DNA from: Glycomyces albidus
Lineage (GTDB): Bacteria; Actinomycetota; Actinomycetes; Mycobacteriales; Micromonosporaceae
NCBI RefSeq assembly: GCF_009451885.1
Contig: NZ_WIAO01000004.1
Span: 1 to 64,000, forward strand
Length of the DNA stretch: 64,000 nucleotides
Direction: 5' to 3'
Positions 33,847-43,411 of the stretch are shown here, in pieces (the stretch's first letter is position 1; every line of letters begins with the position of its first letter). Under the pieces are notes generated by a model. The model saw only the letters and a program-made list of their open reading frames with translations. It was not told the DNA's origin and searched no databases. Position numbers and translations under genes: made by a program.

Positions 33847-36800
33847 TCAGTCCTCTTCGCGGGAGAACTTCTGGCTGATGACCTGCGTGACACCCGCGCG
33901 CATGGTGACGCCGTACAGCGCGTCGCCGATCTCCATGGTGCGCTTCTGGTGCGTGATGATCAGCAGCTGCGAGTTCTCCTGGAGCCGGCGCAGCAGATCG
34001 AGCAGGCGGCCCAGGTTCACGTCGTCGAGCGCCGCCTCGACCTCGTCCATCAGGTAGAACGGGCTGGGGCGGGCCCGGAAGATCGCGACCAGCAGCGCCA
34101 GCGCGGTCAGGGACCGCTCGCCGCCGGACAGGAGCGACAGCCGCTTGACCTTCTTGCCGGGCGGGCGGGCCTCGACCTCGACACCGGTGTGGAGCAGGTC
34201 GTCGGGGTCGGTGAGGAGGATCCGGCCCTCGCCGCCGGGGAAGACGGTCTGGAACACGTTCTCGAACTCGCGGGCGGTGTCCGCGAAGGCCTCGGCGAAG
34301 ACCTGCTGGATCCGGTCGTCGACCTCCTTGACGACCGTGGTGAGGTCGGCGCGGGTCTTCTTGACGTCCTCGAGCTGCTCACTGAGGAACTTGTAGCGCT
34401 CCTCGAGGGCCGCGAACTCCTCCAGCGCCAAGGGGTTGACCTTGCCGAGGAGCTTCAGTTCGCGTTCGCCGCGGGCGGCGCGCTTCTCCATGATGGCCCG
34501 GTCGAACGGGGCCGGGGCAGGCTCGGGCCGCCCCTTCTCGGCCGCGGCGGCGATCTCCTCGGCGCTGGGCGGGACGAGCTGGTCGGGGCCGTACTCGGCG
34601 AGCAGGGTCTCGATGTCGACGCCGAACTCGGCGCCGGCCTTCTCTTCGAGGGCCTCGATGCGCAGGCGCTGCTCGGCACGGGCGACCTCGTCGCGGTGGG
34701 CGGCGGAGGTGATGCGCTCGAGTTCGGCGGCAGTGGCGGCGGCGCGGGTGCGCAGGTCGGCGAGCGCGGCTTCGCGGCGGGCCTGCTCGGTGGCGATGGC
34801 GTCGCGTTCGACGGCGGCCGCTTCGAGGGAGTCGGTGAGCTGGACGCCCGCTTCGGAGGCGGCTTCGGCGACGAGCGCGGCGACGGCGGCGCCGCGGGCG
34901 CGCGCGGCGCGTCGGACTGGGCCTGGCGGGCGAGCGCGTCGGCGCGGCCGGCGAGCGCGGAGGCGCGCTCCTCCGCGGTGCGGACGGAGAGGCGGGTCTC
35001 CATCTCGTTCTGGCGGGCGGCGTCGAGCTCGCGGGCGAGGACGTCGCGCTCGTCGGTGGAGGGCTCCTCGATCGCCGGAAGGGACTCGAGCTCTTCGAGC
35101 TGGGCTTCGAGGCCGGCGAGGCCGGCGGTGTCGGCTTCGCGGGCGGTCTGGGCGCGGTCCCTGGCCTGGGCGAGGCGGGCGACCTCGGCTTCGGCGCCGC
35201 GCGCGGCGGCGCCGAGTTCGGCGAGGCGGCGGGCGACGACGCTCTGCGCGGCCTGGGCCTGGCGCTGGGCGGTGCGAACCTGCTCGGCGGCGGCCTCGGC
35301 CTCGGCGTGGGCGTCGCGGGCGGCCTCGAGTTGCTCGCGGAGCTGGGCGGCGAGCGACTCGGCGGCGATCTTCCCGTCGCGGGCCTCGTCGACGGCGGCC
35401 TGGATCTCGATGTAGGACTGGGCCTTCGCGGACCCGCCGTGGGCGGTCGCGGCGCCGAGGACGTCGCCGGAGCGGGTGACGGCGGTGAGCCCGGGGTGGG
35501 TCTCGACGATGGCGCGGGCCTCGTCGAGGTCGTCGGCGACGACCATGCCGGCGAGGACCGCGCGGACCGTGGCGGCGAGTTCGGCGGGGGCGGTGACCGT
35601 GTCGGCCACCGGCAGGAGTCCGCCGGGGACGGCCGGCCGGTCCTGGGCACCGGCCGGGTCGTGCTTCACCAGGAACGCGGCCTGGCCGCCGTCCTCGTCC
35701 CGCAGGAGCCGGATCGCCTTGGCGGCGGCGGCCGGGCCGGTGACGGCGACGGCGTCGGCGAGGCGGCCGAGCGCGGCGGCGAGGACGGCCTCGTAGCCGG
35801 GGCGGACGGTGAGGAGCGCGGCGACGCTCCCGAGGACGTCGTCCGAGGGAAGGCCGGCGTCGTCGCGGTCGGTGTCGGCCACGCGGGCGAGGAGCGCCGC
35901 GGCGCCGTCCTTGCGGCGGAGGCCGACGGCGAGGGCCTCCTCGCGGGCGGCCCACTGGGAGGCCTCGCGGTCGGCGTCGCGCTCGGCGGCCTGGAGGCGG
36001 TCGAGTTCGGCCTTGGCGGCGGCGGTGCGGGCCTTGGCTTCGGCGAGCGCCTCGTCGAACTCGGAGTCGGTCTCGGCGGTCTCGTTCTCGGCTTCGGCCT
36101 CGGCGAGCGCCTCGGCGGCGGCCTCAGCGCGCTCCTTCGCTTCGGCGAGGGCGATCGAGGCGCGCTCGAGTTCTTCGGCCGCGGCGGCGGTGCGGGACTT
36201 GAGGGAGTCGACGCGGCCGCGCAGGGTGGCGAGGGCTTCGCGCCGCTCGGCGGCGGCCTTGACGGCGCCGACGATGCGCTGCTCGGCTTCGGCCAGCGCG
36301 GCCTCGGTCTCCTCGCGGGCCTCGACGGCGGCGGCGAGGCGCTCGGAGTCCTCGGCGATGCCCTCGCGGAGTTCGATCTCCTGCTCGCGGATGCGCTGGG
36401 CCTCGGTCTCGAGGACCTCGGGGTCGCGCCCGGTGCGGTCGTCCTGCTCCTCGGAGAGGTAGCGGCGGCGCTCGGCGGCGAGCTGGGCGGTGGAGCGGAG
36501 CCGCTCGGCGACGGCCTGGAGCCGGTACCAGGTCTCCTGGAGGCGGGCGAGGCGCGGCTTGTCGGCGGCGTGCGCGGCCTCGACCTCGGCGACCTGGGCG
36601 GCGAGGCGGTCGTGCTCGTCGGCGAGGACGGCGCGGCGCTCCTTGAGGGCCTCCTCGTCGGCGAGGTCCTTGGCGATGTTGGTGCGCAGCCCGGCGAGGT
36701 CGTCGGCGAGGAGGCGCAGGCGGGCCTCGCGCAGGTCCATCTGGATGGCCTGGGCGCGGCGGGCGAGCTCGGCCTGGCGGCCGAGGGGCTTGAGCTGGCG

Positions 36801-37397
36801 GCGCAGCTCGCCGGTGAGGTCGGAGAGCCGGTCGAGGTTGCCCTGCATGCCTTCGAGCTTGCGGAGGGCCTTCTCCTTGCGCTTGCGGTGCTTGAGGACG
36901 CCGGCGGCCTCTTCGATGAAGGCGCGGCGGTCCTCGGGGCGGGCGTGGAGGTAGGAGTCGAGCTTGCCCTGGCCGACGAGGACGTGCATCTCGCGGCCGA
37001 TGCCCGCGTCCGAGAGGAGGTCCTGGACGTCGAGGAGGCGGCAGCGGTCGCCGTTGATCTCGTACTCGCCTTCGCCGGAGCGGAACATGCGGCGGGTGAT
37101 CGAGACTTCGGAGTAGTCGATGGGGATGGCGCCGTCGGAGTTGTCGATGGTGAGGGTGACCTCGGCGCGGCCGAGCGCGGGGCGGCCGGTGGTGCCGGCG
37201 AAGATGACGTCCTCCATCTTGCCGCCGCGCAGGGACTTCGCGCCCTGCTCGCCGAGGACCCAGGCGATGGCGTCGACGACGTTGGACTTGCCGGAGCCGT
37301 TGGGGCCGACCACGCAGGTGATGCCCGGTTCGAAGCGCAGGGTCGTGGCCGAGGCGAAGGACTTGAATCCCTTCAGCGTGAGGCTCTTGAGGTACAA
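33847..37397 (-). CDS. smc: Chromosome segregation ATPase SMC, with a one-base frameshift in this sequence
   Basis: SMC compacts and orients the chromosome with ScpA/ScpB. The N-terminal half has the Walker A GPNGSGKSNVVDAIAWVLGE, the long coiled coil and a hinge near residues 510-650; the C-terminal half has more coiled coil, the signature LSGGERSLTALAL and Walker B FYLMDEVEAALDD. The two halves are in different frames: the frame from 37397 holds to about 34915 (ending ARQAQSDA), then the frame one base away continues from about 34895 (GAAVAALVAEA) to 33847. The total of 3551 bases is one short of a multiple of three, and the switch lies in a run of alternating G and C, so a single missing base, probably a sequencing error or else a true mutation, explains it. 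Repaired length is about 1183 residues, normal for the family. Confidence 0.93.
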
Positions 37398-37541
37398 CGG
37401 TCGCTCCGGCTGTCGGCGTCGTCGGGGTACGGGACCGTCCCAGCGTACAAGGCCGCTGTGACCGGGGCGGGGAGATCAAAGGTCGCAAAGGGGACGAACC
37501 CGGACCGGGGTGGGGGGAACATCGCTCCCGAACATGACAAT

Positions 37542-37569
37542 GCGCGCCCGCTGCTGGCAGCTGGCGCGC
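37542..37569 (-). terminator. Possible terminator of the small coiled-coil gene
   Basis: GCGCGCC/GGCGCGC outer stem and GCTGC/GCAGC inner stem with one mismatch, 27-54 bases past the stop of the 62-residue gene. No T run on the minus strand. Confidence 0.45.
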
Positions 37570-37595
37570 CTTTCTTCCGTTGTGCGAGTGACGGT

Positions 37596-37784
37596 CTAGG
37601 TCAACGCGGGCTCGTGCAGCCGCATCAACTCCTCGACCTGATCCTGTTCGATCTCGGCGTCCCGGGACCGGAGCTCGGCAAGCTCGGTCTCGAGGTTGCG
37701 TACCCGCGCACGTAGCTGGACCACTTCTTCGAGCAGGCGCTTGTTGGGAGCCTGGCCGATGTGGCCGTAGAGGGCTTTCGCCAT
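37596..37784 (-). CDS. Small coiled-coil protein, unknown function
   Basis: A 62-residue protein: a short lead (AKALYGHIGQAPNKR) followed by a heptad-patterned helix (LLEEVVQLRARVRNLETELA, then ELRSRDAEIEQDQVEELM). No cysteines, no membrane segment. AAGGAG sits 6 bases before the ATG, which supports real translation. Small actinobacterial proteins of this appearance are seen with no assigned role; dimerisation through the coil is likely. It lies between smc and a CAP-domain protein but is separated from smc by about 200 bases with a hairpin. Confidence 0.78.
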   Translation of the reverse strand: MAKALYGHIGQAPNKRLLEEVVQLRARVRNLETELAELRSRDAEIEQDQVEELMRLHEPALT

Positions 37785-38138
37785 AGTTTCTCCTTGCGAT
37801 CACGTCGTCTGGTGGCGTTGGCGTACGCACCATGAAAAACGTCGCATTTGCTGAGTGAATTTTTTTAGCCGCCGGGGCCGATTGCCCCTTGCCGGACCAG
37901 TGGAGCACGGCTCGTGAACACTGGCCGTCACCCACTATCTTCCGCCTTTCCGGCGGTCTTCGTCAAGCTTTGCACATGCTTTGCCCACCCGATTCGACGG
38001 GGGTCACACCCGGAAGGGGGATGGAGTAGGCGCACGCTCACTGCGTGCTCAGTGCGCGGGCGGTTCGAACCTGGTAGGGTCCCCGGAAACGCGAACTACC
38101 CACGTGTATTTTCCACCCCGCGACGGAGCCGTACCCCC
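37785..38138. other. Intergenic divergent promoter region
   Basis: 354 bases between the small coiled-coil gene (minus) and the CAP-domain gene (plus). It holds an unusual TTTTTTT run near 37861 in otherwise GC-rich DNA, the perfect palindrome GGTTCGAACC at 38062-38071 and a -10-like TAGGGT just after it, probably for the plus-strand gene. No RNA gene or further ORF is supported. Confidence 0.5.
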
Positions 38139-38876
38139 ATGCGAAGACTCCAGGGCGGGCGCCACCGCGACCCCGCCGAGAGCCGCCGCCGGATGCTCAT
38201 CGCCATCCTGGCGTCGTTCGGCCTCGCGGCCAGCGCGACCTCACTGTGGGCGGTCGCGTCGCCACTGGACGGGACCGAGGCGGCCGTCGACGGCCCCACC
38301 GCGAGCGTCACCTCCGCCGAAGCCGCGGCCGAGAGCCCCGCCTCGCCGCCGCCGGCGGACGTCAAGGAAGCCGATATCCTCCCGCAGGAGGCCGAGGAGC
38401 AGCCGACCACCGAAGCCGCGGAAGCGCCCTCGACCACCGCGGAAGCGGACGACGGCGGTTCAGGCGGCGGCGAGGACGAAGGCGGCGGCGACGACGCGCC
38501 CCACGCCGACGCCGAGGCCGAGGTCCTCTCGATCGTCAACGACCGGCGCGGCGAGAACGGCTGCGGCGGCCTGGAGCGCGACTCGCGCCTCGACACGGCC
38601 GCGCGCCTCCACGCCGAGGACATGGCCGTCAACGACTACTTCGACCACACCTCGCAGGACGGCCGCTCCCCCACCGACCGGGCCAACGCCCAGGGCTACG
38701 AGGGCGGCGTCGGCGAGAACATCGCGTACGGCTACCCGGACGCCGAGGCGGTCATGGAGGGCTGGATGAACTCCGAAGGCCACCGCGCGAACATCCTCAA
38801 CTGCGGTTACGACGTGATCGGCATCGGCGCGTACGACCGCGACGGCACCATCTACTGGGTGCAGATGTTCGGTTAG
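38139..38876 (+). CDS. Membrane-anchored CAP/SCP-domain extracellular protein
   Basis: A 245-residue protein. After a basic start (MRRLQGGRHRDPAESRRR) comes one membrane segment or signal anchor at about 19-40 (MLIAILASFGLAASATSLWA), then a 75-residue disordered Ala/Glu/Pro/Gly linker with acidic runs. From about residue 125 it is a CAP domain of the bacterial YkwD type: EVLSIVNDRRGENGCGGL, AARLHAEDMAVNDYFDHTSQ, GENIAYGY and EGWMNSEGHRANILN carry the histidine and glutamate pairs of the putative metal site. The domain faces the cell wall; its activity in bacteria is not settled. The ATG at 38139 has GGAG about 10 bases upstream. Confidence 0.9.
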   Translation: MRRLQGGRHRDPAESRRRMLIAILASFGLAASATSLWAVASPLDGTEAAVDGPTASVTSAEAAAESPASPPPADVKEADILPQEAEEQPTTEAAEAPSTTAEADDGGSGGGEDEGGGDDAPHADAEAEVLSIVNDRRGENGCGGLERDSRLDTAARLHAEDMAVNDYFDHTSQDGRSPTDRANAQGYEGGVGENIAYGYPDAEAVMEGWMNSEGHRANILNCGYDVIGIGAYDRDGTIYWVQMFG

Positions 38877-39044
38877 CCTGCGGCCCTGCATTATCGCAGG
38901 TGAACGGCCCCCGGACCTCGTTCTGTCGTCCATCCGACTCAACGCTGGACTGGGCGATTACCAACAGTCATGCTGGGGTGGCCGCCTGAAGGGCGCGCAT
39001 CTGGGGAGGCGACCGTAGAACACCCGAAGGATGAGGTGCCAACC

Positions 39045-39677
39045 GTGCGTGTCATGCTGTACGACCCGAATCAGGTCTTCTCCGCCAGCATTCGACCCCT
39101 GCTCCACCGACGCGGCGACCTCCCCATCGAGGCCCGCAGCGCCAAGGCGCTCGCCGCCGCCGACGCACAGGTCGACTGCTGCCTGGTCGCACTCGAAGCG
39201 GTCTCCCGGAACCGGGTCCTGACCGACTGCAAGCGACCGGTCTTCCTCATCACCGACCGCGAGGACGGCTCGGTGCTCCGCAAAGCCGTCTCCGTCTCGG
39301 CGGCCGGCATCGCGAACACCCACATCCTGCCGAGCGAACTGCTCCGGGCGATCGACGCCGGCCTGGCGAGCCCGCCGTACTACGACCCGCAGCTCCTGCG
39401 GGCCGCGCTCCAGCCCGCGCCGCTCCTCGGGGACCAGGACGCGCTCGAACTCGCGCACCACCTGACGCCCCGGGAGGACGACGTGCTGCGCCGGATCGTG
39501 CGCGGCGAGCCGACCAGCCACATGGCCGACCAGATGGGCGTCTCCGTCTCGACGGTCCGGTCCCACGTCCAGAACGTGCTCGGCAAGCTCGGCGTGAACT
39601 CGCGCCTCGCCGCGATCGCCTTCGCGATCAACTACGGCATCGACACGGTCCGCGAGAAGCACCCGCAACTGAGCTAG
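39045..39677 (+). CDS. LuxR-type regulator with atypical receiver-like domain
   Basis: A 210-residue DNA-binding protein. The C-terminal 65 residues are a LuxR/GerE helix-turn-helix (LTPREDDVLRRIVRGEPTSH, then MADQMGVSVSTVRSHVQNVL). The N-terminal 120 residues have the alternating pattern of a response-regulator receiver (VRVMLYDPNQVFSASIRPLL), but where the phosphate-accepting aspartate should follow the third strand the sequence is DCCLVALEAV, and the KPF-type lysine region reads ANTHILPSEL. So it is probably not switched by phosphorylation. The GTG at 39045 follows GAGG by 8 bases; ATG at 39054 is an alternative. Target genes are unknown. Confidence 0.85.
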   Translation: MRVMLYDPNQVFSASIRPLLHRRGDLPIEARSAKALAAADAQVDCCLVALEAVSRNRVLTDCKRPVFLITDREDGSVLRKAVSVSAAGIANTHILPSELLRAIDAGLASPPYYDPQLLRAALQPAPLLGDQDALELAHHLTPREDDVLRRIVRGEPTSHMADQMGVSVSTVRSHVQNVLGKLGVNSRLAAIAFAINYGIDTVREKHPQLS

Positions 39678-39702
39678 CCGCTCCCCCGGGCATACTTGAA
39701 AC

Positions 39703-40533
39703 GTGCCAGAGCTCCCCGAAGTCGAGACGGTCCGCCGCGGGGTCGACGCGGCCTTCCGCGGCGGACGCATCAGCGCCGTCGAGGTCTACAACCCGCGGAC
39801 CGTGCGCCGCCACGCCCCCGGCGTCGCCGACTTCCAGGCGAGCCTCCAGGGCGTGGAGATCACCGGCAGCGGCCGCCGCGGCAAGTTCATGTGGCTCGCG
39901 TTGGACGACGGACGCGGGCTCGTGTGCCACCTCGGCATGAGCGGCCAGCTCCACGTCGTCACCGACGGCCGGGAAGCGCACAAGCACCTGCGCGGGCGCA
40001 TGACGTTCACCGACGCGCGCGAACTGTGGTTCATCGACCAGCGGACCTTCGGGTTCTGGGAGCTGGCCGAGATGGACGGGCCCGTCCCGAAGACCCTCGG
40101 GCACATCGCCCCCGACGTCTTCGAGGCGTCCTTCGACGCGTCGGCGAGCGCCGACCGGCTCCTCAAGCGCCGCATCGAGGTCAAGAAGGCCCTGCTCGAC
40201 CAGGGCTGGATCAGCGGCGTCGGGAACATCTACGCCGACGAGGCCCTGTGGCGCGCCCGCCTGCGCGGCCGGCGCACCGGCGACTCCCTCACCCGCCGCA
40301 AAGCGCTCGAACTGCTCGGGCACGTCCGGGACGTCCTCACCGAATCGCTCGCCGTCGGCGGGACCTCCTTCGACGCGCTGTACGTCGACGCGCGCGGCGA
40401 GGCCGGCTACTTCGCCCGCGAACTCGCCGTCTACGGCCGCGCCGGCCAGCCGTGCAAGCGCTGCGGCACCGCGATCGTCCGCGAGGTCATCGGCGACCGC
40501 TCGGCGCACTACTGCCCGAAGTGCCAGCGGTAG
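39703..40533 (+). CDS. mutM: Formamidopyrimidine-DNA glycosylase
   Basis: A 276-residue Fpg/MutM, which removes 8-oxoguanine and opened purines from DNA. The catalytic N-terminus PELPEVETVRRG is intact (proline at position 2 after the initiator, glutamate 3), GISGVGNIYADEALW-type helix-two-turn-helix is present as GWISGVGNIYADEALW, and the C-terminal zinc finger is CKRCG ... CPKCQ. GTG start at 39703, fixed by the need for Pro-Glu at the N-terminus; the ribosome site is weak. It is convergent with rnc, whereas many actinobacteria keep the two in one direction. Confidence 0.96.
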   Translation: MPELPEVETVRRGVDAAFRGGRISAVEVYNPRTVRRHAPGVADFQASLQGVEITGSGRRGKFMWLALDDGRGLVCHLGMSGQLHVVTDGREAHKHLRGRMTFTDARELWFIDQRTFGFWELAEMDGPVPKTLGHIAPDVFEASFDASASADRLLKRRIEVKKALLDQGWISGVGNIYADEALWRARLRGRRTGDSLTRRKALELLGHVRDVLTESLAVGGTSFDALYVDARGEAGYFARELAVYGRAGQPCKRCGTAIVREVIGDRSAHYCPKCQR

Positions 40534-40570
40534 GCGGTTCCCGCCCGTCCGTACGTTCACGTGGCGACGC

Positions 40571-40608
40571 GCGAGGGGCGGCACCGGAGACCCGGTGCCG
40601 CCCCTCGC
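40571..40608. terminator. Bidirectional terminator between mutM and rnc
   Basis: A perfect 17-bp stem (GCGAGGGGCGGCACCGG with 40592-40608) on an AGAC loop, between two convergent stops. Confidence 0.88.
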
Positions 40609-40617
40609 GGAAGTCGA

Positions 40618-41334
40618 TTACCGCTGCTTGACGCCGAGGCGTTCCGACAGCACCTGCCACGCGAGCTTGGCGGCGATCTGCTCGGCGTCCTTCTTCGAAC
40701 CGCCCGAACCCTCGCCGAACTCCTCGCCCGCGACCACGGCCCACGCAGTGAACTCCTTGGCGTGGTCCGGGCCGGACTCGGTGATCCGGTACTCGGGCAC
40801 GCCGAGACCCGAGTCGGCCGTCAGCTCCTGGAGGCTGGTCTTCCAGTCCAGGGCCGCGCCCTGACCGGCCGCGGCCTCCATGAGCGGGTCGAAGAAGTGG
40901 TGCACCACCCGCTTGGCGACCTCCACCCCGTACTGCAGGTAGACGGCGCCGAGCAGCGCCTCCACGGCGTCCGCCAGGATCGAGTTCTTGCCGCGGCCGC
41001 CCGAGGTCTCCTCGCCCTTGCCGAGCAGGAGGTGCGGGCCGATACCGCCCGCGCCCATGCGGCGGGCCACGCCGGCCAGCGCCTTCATGTTGACCACCGA
41101 CGCGCGCAACCGCGCGAGCTGCCCCTCGGGCAGGTTCGGGTGGTTCTTGTAGAGCGCAGTGGTCACCACGAGGCTGAGCACGGAGTCCCCGAGGAACTCC
41201 AAGCGCTCGTTCGTGGGCAGCCCGCCGTGCTCGTACGCGTACGACCGGTGGGTCAGGGCGAGACGCAGCAGGTCGGGGTCGATATCCCTGACCCCGAACA
41301 CCGCTTCGAAATGTTGTACTGCCTTGTCGCCCAT
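40618..41334 (-). CDS. rnc: Ribonuclease III
   Basis: A 238-residue RNase III, which cuts double-stranded RNA in rRNA and mRNA processing. The signature [16 protein letters not shown] with the metal-binding acidic residues is at about 42-57, [15 protein letters not shown] carries the second acidic pair, and the last 75 residues are a double-stranded RNA-binding domain ([38 protein letters not shown]). It is the last gene of yceD-rpmF-rnc, starting 13 bases after the rpmF stop. Confidence 0.97.
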   Translation of the reverse strand: MGDKAVQHFEAVFGVRDIDPDLLRLALTHRSYAYEHGGLPTNERLEFLGDSVLSLVVTTALYKNHPNLPEGQLARLRASVVNMKALAGVARRMGAGGIGPHLLLGKGEETSGGRGKNSILADAVEALLGAVYLQYGVEVAKRVVHHFFDPLMEAAAGQGAALDWKTSLQELTADSGLGVPEYRITESGPDHAKEFTAWAVVAGEEFGEGSGGSKKDAEQIAAKLAWQVLSERLGVKQR

Positions 41335-41346
41335 AAGCGGGAGGAC

Positions 41347-41520
41347 TTAGGCCTCGAGGACCTGGCGGCCACGGTACGTGCCGCACACCTCGCAGACCTG
41401 GTGGCCGCGCTTCTTGGCGTGGCACTGCGGGCACTCGACCAGCTGGGTCGGCGTCGCCTTCCACTGCGACCGACGGTGCCGGGTGTTGCTGCGCGACATA
41501 CGACGCTTCGGAACAGCCAC
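41347..41520 (-). CDS. rpmF: 50S ribosomal protein L32 (zinc form)
   Basis: A 57-residue L32: [20 protein letters not shown] then [10 protein letters not shown] and [12 protein letters not shown]. The two CxxC pairs mean the zinc-binding form. GTG start at 41520 with GGAG 8 bases upstream; the mature protein would begin AVPKRR as in the family. It lies between yceD and rnc, the standard order. Confidence 0.96.
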   Translation of the reverse strand: MAVPKRRMSRSNTRHRRSQWKATPTQLVECPQCHAKKRGHQVCEVCGTYRGRQVLEA

Positions 41521-41547
41521 TTCAGAACTCCATACTTATTCGCTGTG

Positions 41548-42117
41548 CTATTTCGATTCGCCGTCGGTGTCGGCGAGCCGAAGCTTCTCCAAACCCGCCC
41601 AACGGGGGTCCACGGTCTCGTGAGCGTGGTCGTCGGGCAGTTCGTCCCAGGGGACGCCACAATCGGCGCACAGCCCCGGGCAGTCAGGCCGGCACAGCGG
41701 GGTGACCGGCATTGCCAGCACCAGCGCGTCCCGAACCGCGGGCTCCAGATCGAGCAGATCCCCACTGAGCCGCATGATCTCGTCGGCTTCGGTGGTCGCA
41801 TCGGTGACGGAGCCTTCATAAGCGTACAGCTCCTGCACCTGGACCCTGAGAGCGTCCTGGACGGGTGCGAGGCACCTCGCACACTCGCCCTCGGCGACCG
41901 CCGCGACCTCGCCGTCGGCGAGGACGCCCTCGCTGACCGCGGTCAGCGTGAAGTCGAGGTCGAGCGGGGACGACTCCGGGACGGCGTACCCCGCGAGACC
42001 GAGCCCGGCGGGTGCCGGGACCTCGAGCGCGACGTGCATCGTCGTGCCCGAGCTGCGCCCGAGCTCCGCGGTGTCGAACACCAGCGGCGCGGCGGGATCA
42101 GGAGCGGTCGTCGTCAT
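41548..42117 (-). CDS. yceD: YceD/DUF177 family protein
   Basis: A 189-residue DUF177 protein. The conserved centre EGECARCLAPVQD is followed by LCRPDCPGLCADCG, giving three further cysteines in CxxxCxxCG spacing that probably bind zinc with the first pair. In plants and bacteria this family is linked to 23S rRNA accumulation. It heads yceD-rpmF-rnc, and a promoter candidate lies about 57 bases upstream. The length is usual. Confidence 0.92.
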   Translation of the reverse strand: MTTTAPDPAAPLVFDTAELGRSSGTTMHVALEVPAPAGLGLAGYAVPESSPLDLDFTLTAVSEGVLADGEVAAVAEGECARCLAPVQDALRVQVQELYAYEGSVTDATTEADEIMRLSGDLLDLEPAVRDALVLAMPVTPLCRPDCPGLCADCGVPWDELPDDHAHETVDPRWAGLEKLRLADTDGESK

Positions 42118-42173
42118 GGGTGTGCTGCGGTCCTTCAGTCAGGGAGATGCGCCTCGATCGAGGCCGACCGGTA

Positions 42174-42203
42174 ATGCTACATCAGCTCCGGCGCCGGTCC
42201 CAA
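42174..42203 (-). promoter_or_regulatory. Candidate promoter of yceD-rpmF-rnc
   Basis: On the minus strand TTGGGA (42198-42203), 18 bases, TAGCAT (42174-42179), placing transcription start some 50 bases before yceD. The rest of the 227-base gap to sepIVA shows nothing else. Confidence 0.45.
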
Positions 42204-42344
42204 CCCAGGTCGGAGCCGGGCGCGGACGTGATCTCGGCGATATCCCGGACCGGACCCGCCGCGCCCGAGCGCGGAGCCCGGGCGGGGAGCCGACCCGTCC
42301 GGAGGAGGCCGCGCCGAGGCCGGCGCGCTCGCCCCCGTACGGCC

Positions 42345-42884
42345 TTAGATCTGCGGGAGCGGCTTCTCGTCCTCGAACTGCTCCTGCTGCGACGGCGCGA
42401 AGCTGCCGATCTCGCGCAGGGTGTGCATCTTGTCGCGGCCGCGCTCGACGCCCGAGAGGGCCCGGTGCAGGAACTGCTCGAAGTTGGCGAGCGTCGTGTC
42501 GACGTACTCGTCGACCTCGTCGCGCAGGCGCTGGGCCTCGCCGCGGGCCTCCGCGATGATGCGGTTGCCCTCGTGCTCGGCCGAGACGGTGATCTCGTGG
42601 CGCGAGACCAGGCGCGCGTGCTCGGCCTCGCCCTCGGCGATGATCCGCTCGGCCTCGCGCTCGCCGGCGTGGATGATGTTGTCGCGCTCCTGGAGCATGG
42701 CCTCGGCTCGGCGGAGGTCGCCGGGGAGTTCGTTCTGGAGCTCTTCGAGCATGGCGATCATCTCGGCCCGGTCGACTTTGCAGGCCCGCGACATGGGTAC
42801 GGCCTTGGCCTGCTCCACGTAGGCGATGATCTCTTCGATCCGGTCGAGCGCACCCACCGATTTGCTCCCGTCGATGTCTGTCAT
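42345..42884 (-). CDS. sepIVA: DivIVA-domain coiled-coil protein, SepIVA-like
   Basis: A 179-residue, almost wholly helical protein: RIEEIIAYVEQAKAVPMSRA resembles the DivIVA start, and heptad patterns continue through MIAMLEELQNELPGDLRRAE to VDEYVDTTLANFEQFLHRAL. Place (between yceD-rnc and coaD-rsmD) and length match the mycobacterial septal factor SepIVA (Rv2927c group), which is needed for division and polar growth. The ATG at 42884 begins the helical protein; the ribosome site is weak. It runs alone, 36 bases after coaD. Confidence 0.82.
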   Translation of the reverse strand: MTDIDGSKSVGALDRIEEIIAYVEQAKAVPMSRACKVDRAEMIAMLEELQNELPGDLRRAEAMLQERDNIIHAGEREAERIIAEGEAEHARLVSRHEITVSAEHEGNRIIAEARGEAQRLRDEVDEYVDTTLANFEQFLHRALSGVERGRDKMHTLREIGSFAPSQQEQFEDEKPLPQI

Positions 42885-42919
42885 GGGGACATTGTCCCGG
42901 ATGAGGGTGGAAACTGTGG

Positions 42920-43411
42920 CTAATCCTGCCGCAAGCGCTCGATCAGTCGCGATTGGACGATTTCCGGCACGTGCGACGAGACGTCGCCGCCCCATTTCGT
43001 GACGTCCTTGACCATCGAGGACGACAGAAACGAGTACAGGGGGTTGGTCGGGATGAACACCGTCTCGATGCCCGCCAGACCGTAGTTCATCTGGGCCATC
43101 TGTAGTTCGTAGTCGAAGTCGGAGGCCGCGCGGACGCCTCTGACGAGCACTCCGGCGTTGTGCTTCTTGCAGAAGTCGACGACCAGTCCTTGGAAGGACG
43201 CCACTCGTACATTGGGCAGGTCCGCCGTGGTCTCGGTGAGGAGTTCCACGCGTTCCTCGACGCTGAAGAGCGCGTTCTTCGAGGCGTTGTGGAAGACCGC
43301 GACCCACACTTCATCGTACAGCTGGGCGGCGCGCGCGAAGATGTCGAGATGACCGTACGTCACCGGATCGAATGACCCGGAGCAGGCGGCGATTCGGGCT
43401 TCAGGTTTCAC
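42920..43411 (-). CDS. coaD: Phosphopantetheine adenylyltransferase
   Basis: A 163-residue CoaD, the fourth step of coenzyme A synthesis. CSGSFDPVTYGHLDIFARAA has the TxGH nucleotide-binding motif and RGVRAASDFDYELQMAQMN the second signature; FLSSSMVKDVTKWGGDVS is the late motif. GTG start at 43411 overlaps the rsmD stop (GTGA), so translation is coupled; this rsmD-coaD pair is conserved in actinobacteria. Confidence 0.97.
   Translation of the reverse strand: MKPEARIAACSGSFDPVTYGHLDIFARAAQLYDEVWVAVFHNASKNALFSVEERVELLTETTADLPNVRVASFQGLVVDFCKKHNAGVLVRGVRAASDFDYELQMAQMNYGLAGIETVFIPTNPLYSFLSSSMVKDVTKWGGDVSSHVPEIVQSRLIERLRQD

Noticed and set aside
33847-35955. Reading the C-terminal half of smc as a separate gene
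   Set aside because: It has no start or ribosome site of its own, both halves complete one another as a normal SMC protein, and the length is one base short of a whole frame.
38062-38071. GGTTCGAACC looked like a tRNA T-arm
   Set aside because: No acceptor, D or anticodon stems can be drawn around it; it is a plain palindrome in a promoter region.
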